Program-made: the position numbers and the translations under genes | Part shown: one piece after another, positions 1 through 8,598 of the stretch | Layout of the letters: every line of letters begins with the position of its first letter | Numbering within the stretch: the stretch's first letter is position 1 | Assembly: GCA_027082955.1 (NCBI GenBank) | Contig: JALWTA010000039.1 | Location: 1-41,845, forward strand | Source of the DNA: Sulfurovum sp. | GTDB lineage: Bacteria; Campylobacterota; Campylobacteria; Campylobacterales; Sulfurovaceae | Length of the DNA stretch: 41,845 bases | Reading direction: 5' to 3' | Notes under the pieces: model-generated | Databases searched by the model: none | What the model saw: the letters and a program-made list of their open reading frames with translations, nothing else | What the model was told of the DNA's origin: nothing

Positions 1-126
1 TGTGATTCTTGTTAGAAAAAATTTAAATCCAACACATTTTCCTTGTTGTTTCGAGGATTTTTTGTGTCAAGTGACGGGTTTCTCCTGAAAATGTGTCGGT
101 TGGAAATCTCTATTTCGAGATTTGGG
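1..126. repeat. 126-bp terminal repeat, left copy (perfect inverted copy at the right end)
   Basis: Bases 1-126 are the exact reverse complement of 41720-41845, and the match stops abruptly at base 127. The inner edge carries the tip CCCAAATCTCGAAATAG (read outward), which also ends the 160-bp element at 38806-38965. Inside it, ACACATTTTC and GAAAATGTGT form a 10-bp inverted pair. I infer the outward-facing part of a dispersed MITE-like repeat at which the assembly stopped. A length of 126 equals k-1 for k=127, so the real repeat may be longer than what is shown. Confidence 0.9.
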
Positions 127-192
127 GTACGAAATTGGAAGTTCTTTTTTGTTATTATATCGTACTATGAATCATGATGCAGAGGGGATAGT

Positions 193-879
193 TTGACAGC
201 GATAAAAGAAGGTGCACTGTTTATTGCAGACTCCCATTACCCCCATCACGGCGATGCCTTTTTAAGACTCTTACAAAAGCTTGAGCGTGGCGAAGTACAG
301 ACGCCTCAGCTCTTTTTGATGGGCGATAACTTTGATTTGCTCTTTGGGTACAATGACTACATTCAAACTTTCTCCCATGAAGCCATCGCGCTTCTTCAAA
401 GACTCTCCGAAAAGATGGAGATTCATTATTTTGAAGGCAACCACGACTTCTGTCTGTCGCCGATTTTCCCGAACATTCATGTCTACAGCAGACAGATGCA
501 GCCGGTCCATTTTCGGATGCAGGGGAGGCGTGTTGGCATCTCACATGGCGACCGTTTTGTGACAGGTGTGGGCTATAACCTCTACAGTACCATACTGCGA
601 AACAAGACGACGCTGCGCATCTTAAAACCATTTGAGAAGTTGATTATCGATCATCGTATGCATAAGCTCTCACAAAAGCAGATCTGCCATAAGTATGTAG
701 GGTTTGAAAAGCGTGTCGAGGCGATATTGGCACACTACGAGGAAGCTGATCTCGTCATTGAAGGGCATTTCCATCAGGCAAGGATCATAGGCAAATATGT
801 TTCTCTCCCTTCACTTGCCTGTCAAAATCAGATCGCACTTGTAAAAAATGGTAAGATTCTCTTTCAGCCATTTGTATGA
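193..879 (+). CDS. lpxH: LpxH-like metallophosphoesterase (probable UDP-2,3-diacylglucosamine diphosphatase)
   Basis: A 228-residue calcineurin-type metallophosphoesterase. The metal-binding motifs occur in the usual order: D-S-H near residue 13, GDNFD near 44, GNHDF near 82, HGD near 118 and GHFHQ near 191. Length and motif spacing fit the LpxH family, which hydrolyses UDP-2,3-diacylglucosamine to lipid X at the inner face of the cytoplasmic membrane. Three other lipid A or acyl-chain genes (lpxA, fabZ, lpxB) lie in this window, which agrees. The start is TTG, preceded by AGAGGGG at 181-187. The last codons overlap the next gene (ATGA). A generic phosphoesterase of the same fold cannot be excluded. 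Confidence 0.7.
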   Translation: MTAIKEGALFIADSHYPHHGDAFLRLLQKLERGEVQTPQLFLMGDNFDLLFGYNDYIQTFSHEAIALLQRLSEKMEIHYFEGNHDFCLSPIFPNIHVYSRQMQPVHFRMQGRRVGISHGDRFVTGVGYNLYSTILRNKTTLRILKPFEKLIIDHRMHKLSQKQICHKYVGFEKRVEAILAHYEEADLVIEGHFHQARIIGKYVSLPSLACQNQIALVKNGKILFQPFV

Positions 880-1292
880 TATACCTTAGCCTCTTTTTTG
901 TCGCTTTTGCTTCTGCCACACTGCTGCCGCTTGGCAGTGAGGCGCTGTTGCTGTACGATGTATCACAGTACGGCAATGCTATGCTCTTTTGGCTGGTTGC
1001 AACACTGGGCAATACGCTTGGGGCAGTATTGAACTACTGGCTGGGTTTGAAAGGAGAAGTGTACCTTGAGCGTAAAGGTTACCTTGGCAAAGCAAAGATG
1101 CAAAGCGCACATCGCCACTTTGAAAAATGGGGTGGTTGGGTACTGCTGTTAAGCTGGATGCCCGTCATTGGTGATCCTCTGACCTTTGCTGCGGGAGTTT
1201 TGAAGTATGATCTCTACCGGTTTCTTATGATTGTTGCTGTGGCAAAAGGGTTGCGTTATGCAGTGATTGTGCTTTTAAGTGCAGGTACATGA
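876..1292 (+). CDS. YqaA/DedA-like small integral membrane protein
   Basis: A 138-residue hydrophobic protein with about four membrane segments. A central cytoplasmic stretch (about residues 55-85) is followed by a W-M-P-V-I-G-D-P-L turn and a G-V-L-K-Y segment, both typical of YqaA-family members of the DedA/SNARE-associated superfamily. These proteins are thought to act in membrane lipid transport or envelope homeostasis, but the exact role is not established. It starts four bases before the end of the lpxH-like gene (ATGA), so the two are surely co-transcribed and probably translationally coupled. That pairing suggests an envelope role. Confidence 0.7.
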   Translation: MIYLSLFFVAFASATLLPLGSEALLLYDVSQYGNAMLFWLVATLGNTLGAVLNYWLGLKGEVYLERKGYLGKAKMQSAHRHFEKWGGWVLLLSWMPVIGDPLTFAAGVLKYDLYRFLMIVAVAKGLRYAVIVLLSAGT

Positions 1293-1307
1293 GTGGTGGG
1301 GAGGAGC

Positions 1308-1616
1308 TTATTGCTCCTTCCCGTTTCCGTAGTGCTTGAAAAGGTAGTTGACAATGATCTTGCGGTCGCTGTCGCTAATAGGAGCTTTAAAGTGGACGAT
1401 CATTTTGTTCACTTTTCCTGCCCAGAATTTTTTAGGCTGTCTTCCCTGGTTGAGAATGTAGCCAAAAGAGTGGCACATCAGACAGTTCGCCTGTACGGTA
1501 TCAAACCCTTTACCCATTTTGATAGGGAAAGGGATGTAGGGTACTTCTATCTTCTCTTTAACCTGTGCCATCATTGGTGTAGCGGCAACCAGCGCTGTTA
1601 AAACTATTTTCTTCAT
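1308..1616 (-). CDS. sorB: Monoheme c-type cytochrome subunit of sulfite dehydrogenase
   Basis: A 102-residue protein with an N-terminal Sec signal peptide (MKKIVLTALVAATPMMA) and one heme c site, C45-L-M-C48-H49. It lies 20 bp downstream of the molybdenum sulfite dehydrogenase gene on the same strand. The order and sizes match the sorA-sorB pair of Campylobacter (Cj0005c-Cj0004c). In that system the periplasmic cytochrome takes electrons from the Mo subunit and passes them to the cytochrome c pool. I chose the ATG at 1616 because AAGAAG stands about nine bases upstream and the signal peptide then starts correctly. The reading frame is open further upstream but lacks a sensible start. Confidence 0.8.
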   Translation of the reverse strand: MKKIVLTALVAATPMMAQVKEKIEVPYIPFPIKMGKGFDTVQANCLMCHSFGYILNQGRQPKKFWAGKVNKMIVHFKAPISDSDRKIIVNYLFKHYGNGKEQ

Positions 1617-1636
1617 CAATTTCATCTTCTTTATCC

Positions 1637-2842
1637 TTATACGACTTTTACTGTAACGACATCGATACCGTTGTATTTGTATCCGCCATGGTTCCATTTG
1701 ATATCTTTGGCAAGCGGCTGCTCTTCACCAAGCTTGTTGATCGCTTTTGCCATGATCTTCATTTCACCCAGTTTTTTAGGCTTGAATCCGTAACGGAAGG
1801 TTCTGTAGGCATAGCGTCCGAGTTTACCGCTATCAAGGATTGCTTTGTCCCATGTTTTCCCGCCGTCAAGAGAGATCTGTACCTCTTTGATACCTGCACC
1901 GCCGTCCCATGCAACACCACGTACCACTGTTTGTGATTTGAGTGTCAATTTAGCACCGTCATTTGGATATCCGATAATAGATTTAACGTTCATCCACCAG
2001 ATTGGCTTTGTTTTCTTGGCATGTTTTTCCGGTGTTTCACACTCGCATTCATTGTCCGGAATGACATAGGCTTTGTCCATGAAGAAAAGGTTTTGGTATT
2101 TGTCAGTTACGGTAATATCTGTGATCATTTTGATCCAGCTGTCAGAATATACTCCCGGTACAACAAGTCTAACAGGGAATCCGTTCAAATACGGAAGGTC
2201 TTCTCCGTTCATCTGGTAGGCAATAATGACGTGGTCATCAAGGTCATCAAGGTGCAGTTCACGGATGAAATTTGGCGTTTTGTAGTAGGCAGCTCTTTCG
2301 CTTCCCTGTACTGCAAGCCATTGTGCTCCTTTTTTAAGTCCCGCTTTTTCAAGTACATCACGCAGGCGTACCCCTTTCCAGAGTGCACATCCCATTGCAC
2401 CGCTTCCCCACTGAATACCGCCTGGGGTAGGTGTGAAAGCAGAACGGCTGTTACCGCCACACTGCATGACCGCAGCAACTTCTACCTGCTCAAAATCTTC
2501 TTTAAGTTCTTTGAGCGATATTTTGAGCTGCTGCTTTACCAGCCCTTTGATATTGATAGTGAATTTGTCCGGATCAATGTATGTTGGAATATCCGGCATA
2601 TGCCAGCGGACAAAGAACTGATCATTGGGTGTCAGTGCAGAGGTAAATACCTCACGCGGTGCCTCAAGCAGAGGCGGTCTGTCAGAATAGGTGATCATTG
2701 GACGCTTTTCAGGAAAAGCGATGTCGGCGACCTTTCTGTTGTCTATTGGCTGGTGAGTGGTTCCAGCATCCAGTGACGATGTCCCCAAAGCTGCTGCACC
2801 GGCAGTGACAGCAGCCTTTTTAAAGAAGTCTCTTCGTTCCAT
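1637..2842 (-). CDS. sorA: Molybdopterin sulfite dehydrogenase (SorA/SoxC-like), Tat-exported
   Basis: A 401-residue protein of the sulfite oxidase family. The N terminus has a twin-arginine signal (RRDFFKKAAV at residues 3-12). The molybdopterin domain follows, with the expected Mo-coordinating cysteine at about C128 in Q-C-G-G-N-S-R, then a C-terminal immunoglobulin-like dimerisation domain (from about residue 285, with S-L-D-G-G-K-T-W). It oxidises sulfite to sulfate in the periplasm and feeds the adjacent cytochrome. ATG at 2842 is chosen because AAAGG lies about eight bases upstream and the Tat signal is then at the very N terminus. SoxC is the main alternative, but no soxD follows and the small monoheme partner favours SorAB. 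Confidence 0.85.
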   Translation of the reverse strand: MERRDFFKKAAVTAGAAALGTSSLDAGTTHQPIDNRKVADIAFPEKRPMITYSDRPPLLEAPREVFTSALTPNDQFFVRWHMPDIPTYIDPDKFTINIKGLVKQQLKISLKELKEDFEQVEVAAVMQCGGNSRSAFTPTPGGIQWGSGAMGCALWKGVRLRDVLEKAGLKKGAQWLAVQGSERAAYYKTPNFIRELHLDDLDDHVIIAYQMNGEDLPYLNGFPVRLVVPGVYSDSWIKMITDITVTDKYQNLFFMDKAYVIPDNECECETPEKHAKKTKPIWWMNVKSIIGYPNDGAKLTLKSQTVVRGVAWDGGAGIKEVQISLDGGKTWDKAILDSGKLGRYAYRTFRYGFKPKKLGEMKIMAKAINKLGEEQPLAKDIKWNHGGYKYNGIDVVTVKVV

Positions 2843-3058
2843 ACATATAACCTTTAGGTAGATGATTAATATAATTTTACTCAATGTAAACTATACAGTG
2901 AGATTATGGTGTTTCTATGCTTAATCAGGACTGAAAAAAGGGATTTTTGGAAGATAAAGCAAGATTTTTGTGCAAAGATTATTAATAAATAATATTGAAG
3001 CCTTTTTAAAAACACTTAAATTTATTTTATATATAAAAAAAATGAATTGACGGTGTTT

Positions 3059-3634
3059 TTACTCTTTTTGTACGACGATTGCCTGTTTCCTCATTCGGTA
3101 TATCTCATGAGATTCGTTCCAGAACTCTTTGTAGGCAAGTAGTGTAAAATCGGTGTCAAAGAGGCTTTTTAGCTCTTCTGGTGCAAGGAGGAAATCGGGA
3201 TTGGTCTCTTTCTTTTCATTTTCAGGATGCTGCATATATGTTTCGACAATAAAGAGCGCGTTTTTTTTGAGCGTTTCAGATGTTCTTCGTATCAAAGCTC
3301 TGTCAAGATAGTTGGTCATGACGATCAGGTCGTATGCCTCTTTGTGTGGTGTGAAAGTATCCAGATCGGATTGGGTCAATGTAATATCATATTCTTGTGT
3401 CTTCATGCGAAGGTGAGAAAGGGCAACGGATGATATATCTACCGCATCGACATGGAAGCCTTGCTTGGCAAGAAAGAGGGTATGGCGTCCTGAACCGCAG
3501 GCAAGGTCAAGTGCCTTTTTCCCAGGGGCACGGTCACAATATTTTACAAGCATAGAGCTTGGGGGTCGGGTTGAGAGAAGTTCCGGTTTCTGCTGATATT
3601 TTGTATCCCACTTTTCTTTGTCTTTAATACTCAT
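3059..3634 (-). CDS. Class I SAM-dependent methyltransferase (TehB-like)
   Basis: A 191-residue protein with the SAM-binding motif I (A-L-D-L-A-C-G-S-G-R-H, about residues 41-51), an acidic motif II end (V-D-A-V-D-I), and a motif near residue 105 (Y-D-L-I-V-M-T-N). Overall it resembles TehB/YdeE-type small-molecule methyltransferases, but the substrate cannot be told from the sequence. The start overlaps the end of the HIT-protein gene by 11 bases, so it is the last gene of a four-gene minus-strand run starting near 5089. Confidence 0.75.
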   Translation of the reverse strand: MSIKDKEKWDTKYQQKPELLSTRPPSSMLVKYCDRAPGKKALDLACGSGRHTLFLAKQGFHVDAVDISSVALSHLRMKTQEYDITLTQSDLDTFTPHKEAYDLIVMTNYLDRALIRRTSETLKKNALFIVETYMQHPENEKKETNPDFLLAPEELKSLFDTDFTLLAYKEFWNESHEIYRMRKQAIVVQKE

Positions 3635-4007
3635 TGGTCACCTCTTGCAGTGTGGTTCTTATCTTTTTGCAGAATGTTTCAAATGACGGCAGGTTCAATT
3701 GGCTTTTTCGTTGCTCGCTGCCCCACATCGGTTCAGGGAAATGGCTGTCATTCCGGAAGCGTGCCATAATATGCCAGTGTACATGGGGCACATAATTCCC
3801 AAATGAAGCAATATTTATCTTGTCCGGATGATAGTAGGCGATCATCTCTTTTTCAATGATGTCAAGTGTATCATATATCTCAAATTTGATGGCAGCAGGT
3901 ACCTCACTCATCTCGCGGTAAGGGAGTTGAGTAAAGACCTTTAGCCAAGGTATATCAGCTGTTTCCGTCTCTATGCGTAAATGTTCGTTCTCAAAAATTG
4001 TAGACAT
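3624..4007 (-). CDS. HIT-family nucleotide hydrolase
   Basis: A 127-residue histidine-triad protein. The catalytic triad motif H-V-H-W-H-I lies near residues 76-81, close to the C-terminal third as usual for the family. HIT proteins hydrolyse nucleotide phosphoramidates or dinucleoside polyphosphates in the cytoplasm; the exact substrate is not deducible. The ATG shares one base with the stop codon of the upstream Sua5-like gene (TAATG), and the 3' end overlaps the methyltransferase gene, indicating tight translational coupling. Confidence 0.8.
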   Translation of the reverse strand: MSTIFENEHLRIETETADIPWLKVFTQLPYREMSEVPAAIKFEIYDTLDIIEKEMIAYYHPDKINIASFGNYVPHVHWHIMARFRNDSHFPEPMWGSEQRKSQLNLPSFETFCKKIRTTLQEVTNEY

Positions 4008-4441
4008 TATCGTATCCTTTTGTGGCAGCTTTTTCCCAGTTTATAGATAGCTGAGGGAGATCCTGCTGTATTGAGCGGTGAAACAACAACATCAGCAGCG
4101 TCTTTGGCAAAGGCTTCATCATAGCTGCTACCGCTGCGATTGGCAGAGGTGGTGTAGGCATATCCAAGCCGATCAAGCAGCAAGAGGTGATGACGGGAGC
4201 GTACTACCCTGTATGAATGACCGTTAGGCATCACAAAGGTTGTCCTTCGTGCTCTACGTACCCTGTTTTTATGTATTGACGGTACTCTTGTAAATGTTTG
4301 GAGCTTGGCAAGTGAGGGGAGTGCCATAATGTAGTATTTGCTCGGCGGACGTTGTTTTATTTCGGTCAGTCTATGCGCGTTTTGTGAGACGAACCCTATG
4401 GCGGTATCGGTTTTGGTCAGAAATACTTTCTCTTTAAGCAT
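4007..4441 (-). CDS. Sua5/YciO/YrdC/YwlC-family protein
   Basis: A protein of about 144 residues. Near the N terminus it has T-K-T-D-T-A-I-G-F, then K-Q-R-P-P-S-K (KxR-type RNA/ATP-binding segment), and later the T-T-S-A-N-R-S-G motif, all typical of YrdC folds. True TsaC/Sua5 makes threonylcarbamoyl-AMP for the t6A modification of tRNA. This copy is shorter than the usual 180-200 residues, like the divergent short paralogues common in Campylobacterota, so the t6A role is uncertain. I prefer ATG at 4441, which puts the Q/K-T-D-T motif at the N terminus. A TTG at 4495 would add 18 unremarkable residues. Confidence 0.7.
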   Translation of the reverse strand: MLKEKVFLTKTDTAIGFVSQNAHRLTEIKQRPPSKYYIMALPSLAKLQTFTRVPSIHKNRVRRARRTTFVMPNGHSYRVVRSRHHLLLLDRLGYAYTTSANRSGSSYDEAFAKDAADVVVSPLNTAGSPSAIYKLGKSCHKRIR

Positions 4442-4501
4442 AGGGTATTGTACTGCATTTCCTGTTGAAAGTAGGCTTTTGCAGGAAGAAAGCAAGAGGG
4501 A

Positions 4502-5089
4502 TCAGGAGAATTTTTTCTTCCAGTAACGTATCCATACCTCTCTCAGCCGGCTTCTTGGAATAGAACTGAGTGCCTTAGGCAGGTTATGTCTGAGATTGCG
4601 CTCAAGTCTTTTGGTAAGTTTTTTCTTTTTCATAATTGCATGAAATCCGCCTGCACCTTGCTGATGGGATCCATAAATGGAGAATGCGCTGATCTTGATA
4701 CCGCTTCGTTTTAGGCTGATAATATTGTCTTTGAGTATGGCATGGAAAATCCTGTCCTGATTTTTAGGTCGTTTCCATTGGCTGTAAGGGATGTGAAGCT
4801 TTTTTGCATAGGCTCTTGCGGTCTTAGGCATGATCTGGTAGCGTCCATAAGCACCACTTTTTTTATTGTATGCAGTATAACTGCCTGTTGTGGTCTCAAT
4901 ATGAATAACCTTATGGATAATATGTTGTATCTGCTGTTTGCTCAAGCCCGCCACAGCTGCGAGTGATGTTTGTGCGCGAGAGGGTACCGCTGAAAAGAAA
5001 ATGAGAAAAAAGAAAACGATGATAGAGAAACGTGAGATATAACTGCCAAGAGATGTTGTGCCCTCAGAACGATTTACTGTACTAAACAT
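4502..5089 (-). CDS. Lysozyme-fold (SLT-type) peptidoglycan lytic protein
   Basis: A 195-residue exported protein: hydrophobic segment at about 22-36, then an SLT/lysozyme-like domain. E65 in the I-E-T-T-T-G context is the likely catalytic acid, followed by Y-G-R-Y-Q-I-M-P (81-88) and a later S-I-Y-G-S-H-Q-Q-G-A-G-G motif, all typical of lytic transglycosylases. The basic C-terminal tail may bind the cell wall. It is first in the minus-strand run that ends with the methyltransferase gene. Three 11-bp direct repeats 77-109 bp upstream suggest control by an OmpR/PhoB-type regulator. Confidence 0.75.
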   Translation of the reverse strand: MFSTVNRSEGTTSLGSYISRFSIIVFFFLIFFSAVPSRAQTSLAAVAGLSKQQIQHIIHKVIHIETTTGSYTAYNKKSGAYGRYQIMPKTARAYAKKLHIPYSQWKRPKNQDRIFHAILKDNIISLKRSGIKISAFSIYGSHQQGAGGFHAIMKKKKLTKRLERNLRHNLPKALSSIPRSRLREVWIRYWKKKFS

Positions 5090-5165
5090 AAGATCCTTTA
5101 CGTGAGATGGAATAGGATTCTAGTAATCAAAAGAGAATCCGAAGTGTTGGTGGAATGATAGTAGA

Positions 5166-5198
5166 ATAAAATTAACAAAAAGGTAACATAAACTTAAC
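5166..5198 (-). promoter_or_regulatory. Three phased 11-bp direct repeats upstream of the SLT gene (OmpR/PhoB-type site candidate)
   Basis: Read on the minus strand, three units follow without gaps: GTTAAGTTTAT, GTTACCTTTTT and GTTAATTTTAT. Each starts with GTTA and the period is exactly 11 bp. That one-helical-turn direct-repeat arrangement is typical of OmpR/PhoB-family response regulators. A TATCAT hexamer (5155-5160) lies five bases downstream and could serve as the -10 element. The regulator is unknown; AT-richness could mimic part of this pattern. Confidence 0.5.
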
Positions 5199-5240
5199 TT
5201 TATCTTATGTTATGCAGATATTTTGGAGATATTGTATGCA

Positions 5241-5258
5241 TGTGCCTTTTGAGGCACA
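5241..5258 (-). terminator. Hairpin just downstream of carB
   Basis: TGTGCCT-TTTG-AGGCACA forms a perfect 7-bp stem with a 4-base loop, 8 bp past the carB stop codon. There is no clear U-run after it on the minus strand, so it may be a weak terminator or a 3'-end-stabilising hairpin. Confidence 0.45.
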
Positions 5259-5265
5259 GAACAGA

Positions 5266-8200
5266 TCAGGAGAGATAGTCCTGAAGTGCTTTTGGATCAA
5301 GGCAACCATCTTGGGCTTTAAGCTCTGCAATTGCAAGGGCGGTTGCTCTGGCAGCAGCGATGGTGGTGAAGTAGGCGACATTGTTGGCTAGGACGGATTG
5401 GCGGATGATTTTTGCATCGTTTTTGCTTGCTTTGTTGTCACTGGTATTGATCGCCAGTGCGATCTCTTCGTTTTTGATCATATCATCGATGTTTGGGCGA
5501 CCTTCGCTGATCTTGAGTACTTTGGTCGATGGTACGCCTGCAGCTTCGAGTGCCGCGTGTGTACCGGAAGTTGCCACGATCTCAAAGCCAAGATCGACAA
5601 ACATTTTACCGATTTCACCCGCATTGGGCTTGTCGATCTCTGTTAATGAGAGGAAGAGCTTGCCTTGAAGCGGAATGTTGTTTTTGGAGGCAAACTGTGA
5701 CTTGGCAAAACTCATGCCGAAGTTCTCGCTGATTCCCATTACTTCTCCGGTTGACTTCATCTCTGGTCCAAGAATGAGGTCGGAGCCTGGGAGTTTGTTG
5801 AACGGGAATACTGCCTCTTTGACTGCTACGTGGTTTTTGAGGGTTGGCTCCATGATCTTCTTGTCGAAATTGACCACACCAAAGGTGTCGTAGTACTTCA
5901 GAGCCTCTTTGAGGTTGCCTTGTATCATGACACGGGTAGCGACTTTGGCAAGCGGTACCCCTGTCGCTTTGGAGACAAACGGTACAGTACGTGAGGCTCT
6001 AGGATTAACCTCGATCAGGTAGATTTCCCCTCGGTGGATGGCATACTGAATATTTAGCAGTCCTACTACTCCAAGACCCAGCGCGATCTTGGCAGTTTGT
6101 GTTTTGACCTCTTCGACAAGTGCTTCTGATATGCTTACCGGCGGCAGAGAACATGCAGAGTCACCGGAGTGAATCCCTGCCTCTTCGATATGCTGCATAA
6201 CTGAGCCTATGTAGACATCTGTGCCGTCACTGATCGCATCGACATCGAGCTCTATGGCATTGTCGAGAAATTTGTCGATGAGGACAGGTGCTTCATTGGA
6301 AACACTGACAGCCTCATCGAGATACTCCCGCAGTTCCGCATCGTTATAGACAGTACGCATTCCGCGTCCGCCAAGGACAAAACTTGGACGGATGAGCACA
6401 GGGTATCCGATACGGTTGGCGATCGCCATCGCTTCATCTTTGGCAAAGGCTGTGCCGTTGTCGGGCTGTTTGAGCCCAAGCTCTTTGATGAAGTTGCTAA
6501 AGAGCTCTCTGTCCTCGGCAAGATCGATCACCTTGGCGGAAGTACCGCTGATCTTTGCACCGATAGCAGTGAGGTTCTTGGCAAGTTTAAGCGGTGTTTG
6601 ACCACCAAAATGGACGATGACACCATCTGGGTTTTCACGCTCGATGACGCTTCTGACATGCTCAAAATCAATCGGCTCAAAGTAGAGGATATCAGAGGTG
6701 TCGTAGTCGGTAGAGACAGTTTCGGGGTTACAGTTGTACATGATCGACTCAATGCCCATATCTTCAAGGGCAAATGAGGCATGCACACAGCAGTAGTCAA
6801 ACTCGATACCCTGACCGATACGGTTTGGACCGCCACCGATGACAAGCACCTTTTTCTTCTCTTGTGCCTGCTGCTCAGGTTGTGGAAGAGGTGTGATATT
6901 GGTTGTCGAATAAAGATAAGGAGTAAGAGCTTTGAACTCTGCCGCACAGGTATCGACCTCATTGTACTCCAGTGCGATGCCCAGCTTCTCTCTGGCAGTG
7001 TAGATATCGTTCTCTGTAAGGCTTAGACCCTCTTTTTTGTTGATTACTTCTGCGATGTAAGCATCACTAAAGCCGTCAGCTTTTACTTCTCTAAGGCGTG
7101 TTGCATCGGAGAGTAGGGCAACATCCATCTCTTTTTCACGTGCTACAAGCTCTTCGAGTTGATAGAGGAACCATCGATCGATTTTGCACAGATCGAAGAT
7201 CGCATCGACACTCATACCGCGTCTAAGGGCTTCATAGACATAGAGCATACGCTCGGCATTGGGACGTCTGATCTCTCTGACAAGGGTTTCACCGTCACAT
7301 TTGATCTCATTGAAGCCTGTCAGTCCTGTTTCAAGAGAGCAGAGGGCTTTTTGGAAAGACTCTTTGAAGGTTCTTCCAATCGCCATCGCTTCACCGACTG
7401 ACTTCATGGCAGTAGTGAGGGTAGAGTCTGCCATCGGGAACTTCTCAAAAGTAAAGCGTGGCAGTTTGGTGACGATGTAGTCGATGACCGGTTCAAAAGA
7501 GGCAGGGGTACCTGTAATGTCGTTGGTGATCTCATCAAGGGTGAAGCCTACGGCAAGCAAGGTTGCAACTTTGGCGATGGGGTATCCGGTCGCTTTGGAA
7601 GCCAATGCAGAAGAACGGCTCACACGCGGGTTCATCTCAATGACGATCATACGTCCTGTTTCGGGGTTGATGGAGAACTGTACGTTCGATCCGCCTGTAT
7701 CGACACCGACCTCTCTGAGGATGGCAAAAGAGGCATCACGCATACGCTGGTACTCTTTGTCAGTCAGCGTGAGGGCAGGGGCGATGGTGATAGAGTCACC
7801 GGTATGCACACCCATCGGATCGAAGTTTTCGATGGAGCAGACGATGATACAGTTGTCCTCACGATCACGGATGACCTCCATTTCGTACTCTTTCCAGCCA
7901 AGCAGAGACTCTTCGATGAGGATCTCTGAGATGGGTGAGGCTTCCAGACCGTTTTGGACGATCTCTTTGAACTCATCCATATTATACGCTACACCCGAAC
8001 CGCCGCCGGCAAGGGTATAAGAGGCACGGATGATCAGCGGGAAACCTATCTTCTTGGCAGCATCGAGCGCCTCGTCCATATTGTAGGCGTACTGGGAGAT
8101 GGGCAGATCCATACCGATCTTGATCATCGCCTCTTTAAACGCCTGTCTGTCTTCACCTTTTTTGATCGCTTCGGGATTGGCTCCAAGAAACTCCACACCT

Positions 8201-8526
8201 TCTAGCATCCCTTTTTCATACATGCTCATCGCAACGTTGAGCGCTGTCTGTCCTCCCATAGTAGGCAAAATGGCATCGATATTCTCTTTTTTGATGATCT
8301 TGGCGATCACCTCTTCGGAAATTGGCTCGATATAGGTACGATGGGCAAACTCAGGATCGGTCATGATCGTTGCCGGGTTTGAGTTGATGAGTACCACACG
8401 GTAGCCAAGCTCTTTGAGTGTCTTGGCAGCTTGTGTGCCGGAGTAGTCAAATTCACAGGCTTGTCCAATGACGATAGGTCCTGATCCGATAAGTAAAACT
8501 GTCTTGATGTCTTCGCGTTTTGGCAT
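5266..8526 (-). CDS. carB: Carbamoyl-phosphate synthase large subunit
   Basis: A full-length 1086-residue protein (E. coli CarB is 1073). It shows the duplicated ATP-grasp synthetase halves: the first begins [12 protein letters not shown] near residue 10, the second repeats as [13 protein letters not shown] near 560. A C-terminal MGS-like allosteric domain has the switch region [14 protein letters not shown]. It makes carbamoyl phosphate from glutamine-derived ammonia, bicarbonate and two ATP for arginine and pyrimidine synthesis, as a complex with CarA. carA is not in this window. A ribosome site (AAAGG) precedes the ATG. Confidence 0.98.
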   Translation of the reverse strand: MPKREDIKTVLLIGSGPIVIGQACEFDYSGTQAAKTLKELGYRVVLINSNPATIMTDPEFAHRTYIEPISEEVIAKIIKKENIDAILPTMGGQTALNVAMSMYEKGMLEGVEFLGANPEAIKKGEDRQAFKEAMIKIGMDLPISQYAYNMDEALDAAKKIGFPLIIRASYTLAGGGSGVAYNMDEFKEIVQNGLEASPISEILIEESLLGWKEYEMEVIRDREDNCIIVCSIENFDPMGVHTGDSITIAPALTLTDKEYQRMRDASFAILREVGVDTGGSNVQFSINPETGRMIVIEMNPRVSRSSALASKATGYPIAKVATLLAVGFTLDEITNDITGTPASFEPVIDYIVTKLPRFTFEKFPMADSTLTTAMKSVGEAMAIGRTFKESFQKALCSLETGLTGFNEIKCDGETLVREIRRPNAERMLYVYEALRRGMSVDAIFDLCKIDRWFLYQLEELVAREKEMDVALLSDATRLREVKADGFSDAYIAEVINKKEGLSLTENDIYTAREKLGIALEYNEVDTCAAEFKALTPYLYSTTNITPLPQPEQQAQEKKKVLVIGGGPNRIGQGIEFDYCCVHASFALEDMGIESIMYNCNPETVSTDYDTSDILYFEPIDFEHVRSVIERENPDGVIVHFGGQTPLKLAKNLTAIGAKISGTSAKVIDLAEDRELFSNFIKELGLKQPDNGTAFAKDEAMAIANRIGYPVLIRPSFVLGGRGMRTVYNDAELREYLDEAVSVSNEAPVLIDKFLDNAIELDVDAISDGTDVYIGSVMQHIEEAGIHSGDSACSLPPVSISEALVEEVKTQTAKIALGLGVVGLLNIQYAIHRGEIYLIEVNPRASRTVPFVSKATGVPLAKVATRVMIQGNLKEALKYYDTFGVVNFDKKIMEPTLKNHVAVKEAVFPFNKLPGSDLILGPEMKSTGEVMGISENFGMSFAKSQFASKNNIPLQGKLFLSLTEIDKPNAGEIGKMFVDLGFEIVATSGTHAALEAAGVPSTKVLKISEGRPNIDDMIKNEEIALAINTSDNKASKNDAKIIRQSVLANNVAYFTTIAAARATALAIAELKAQDGCLDPKALQDYLS

Positions 8527-8598
8527 GGAGAAATACCTTTGGTTTTTAGTTCGATATTATAGTCAAAAGAGACCAAAACCGCCCTTAATACAGGGAGA

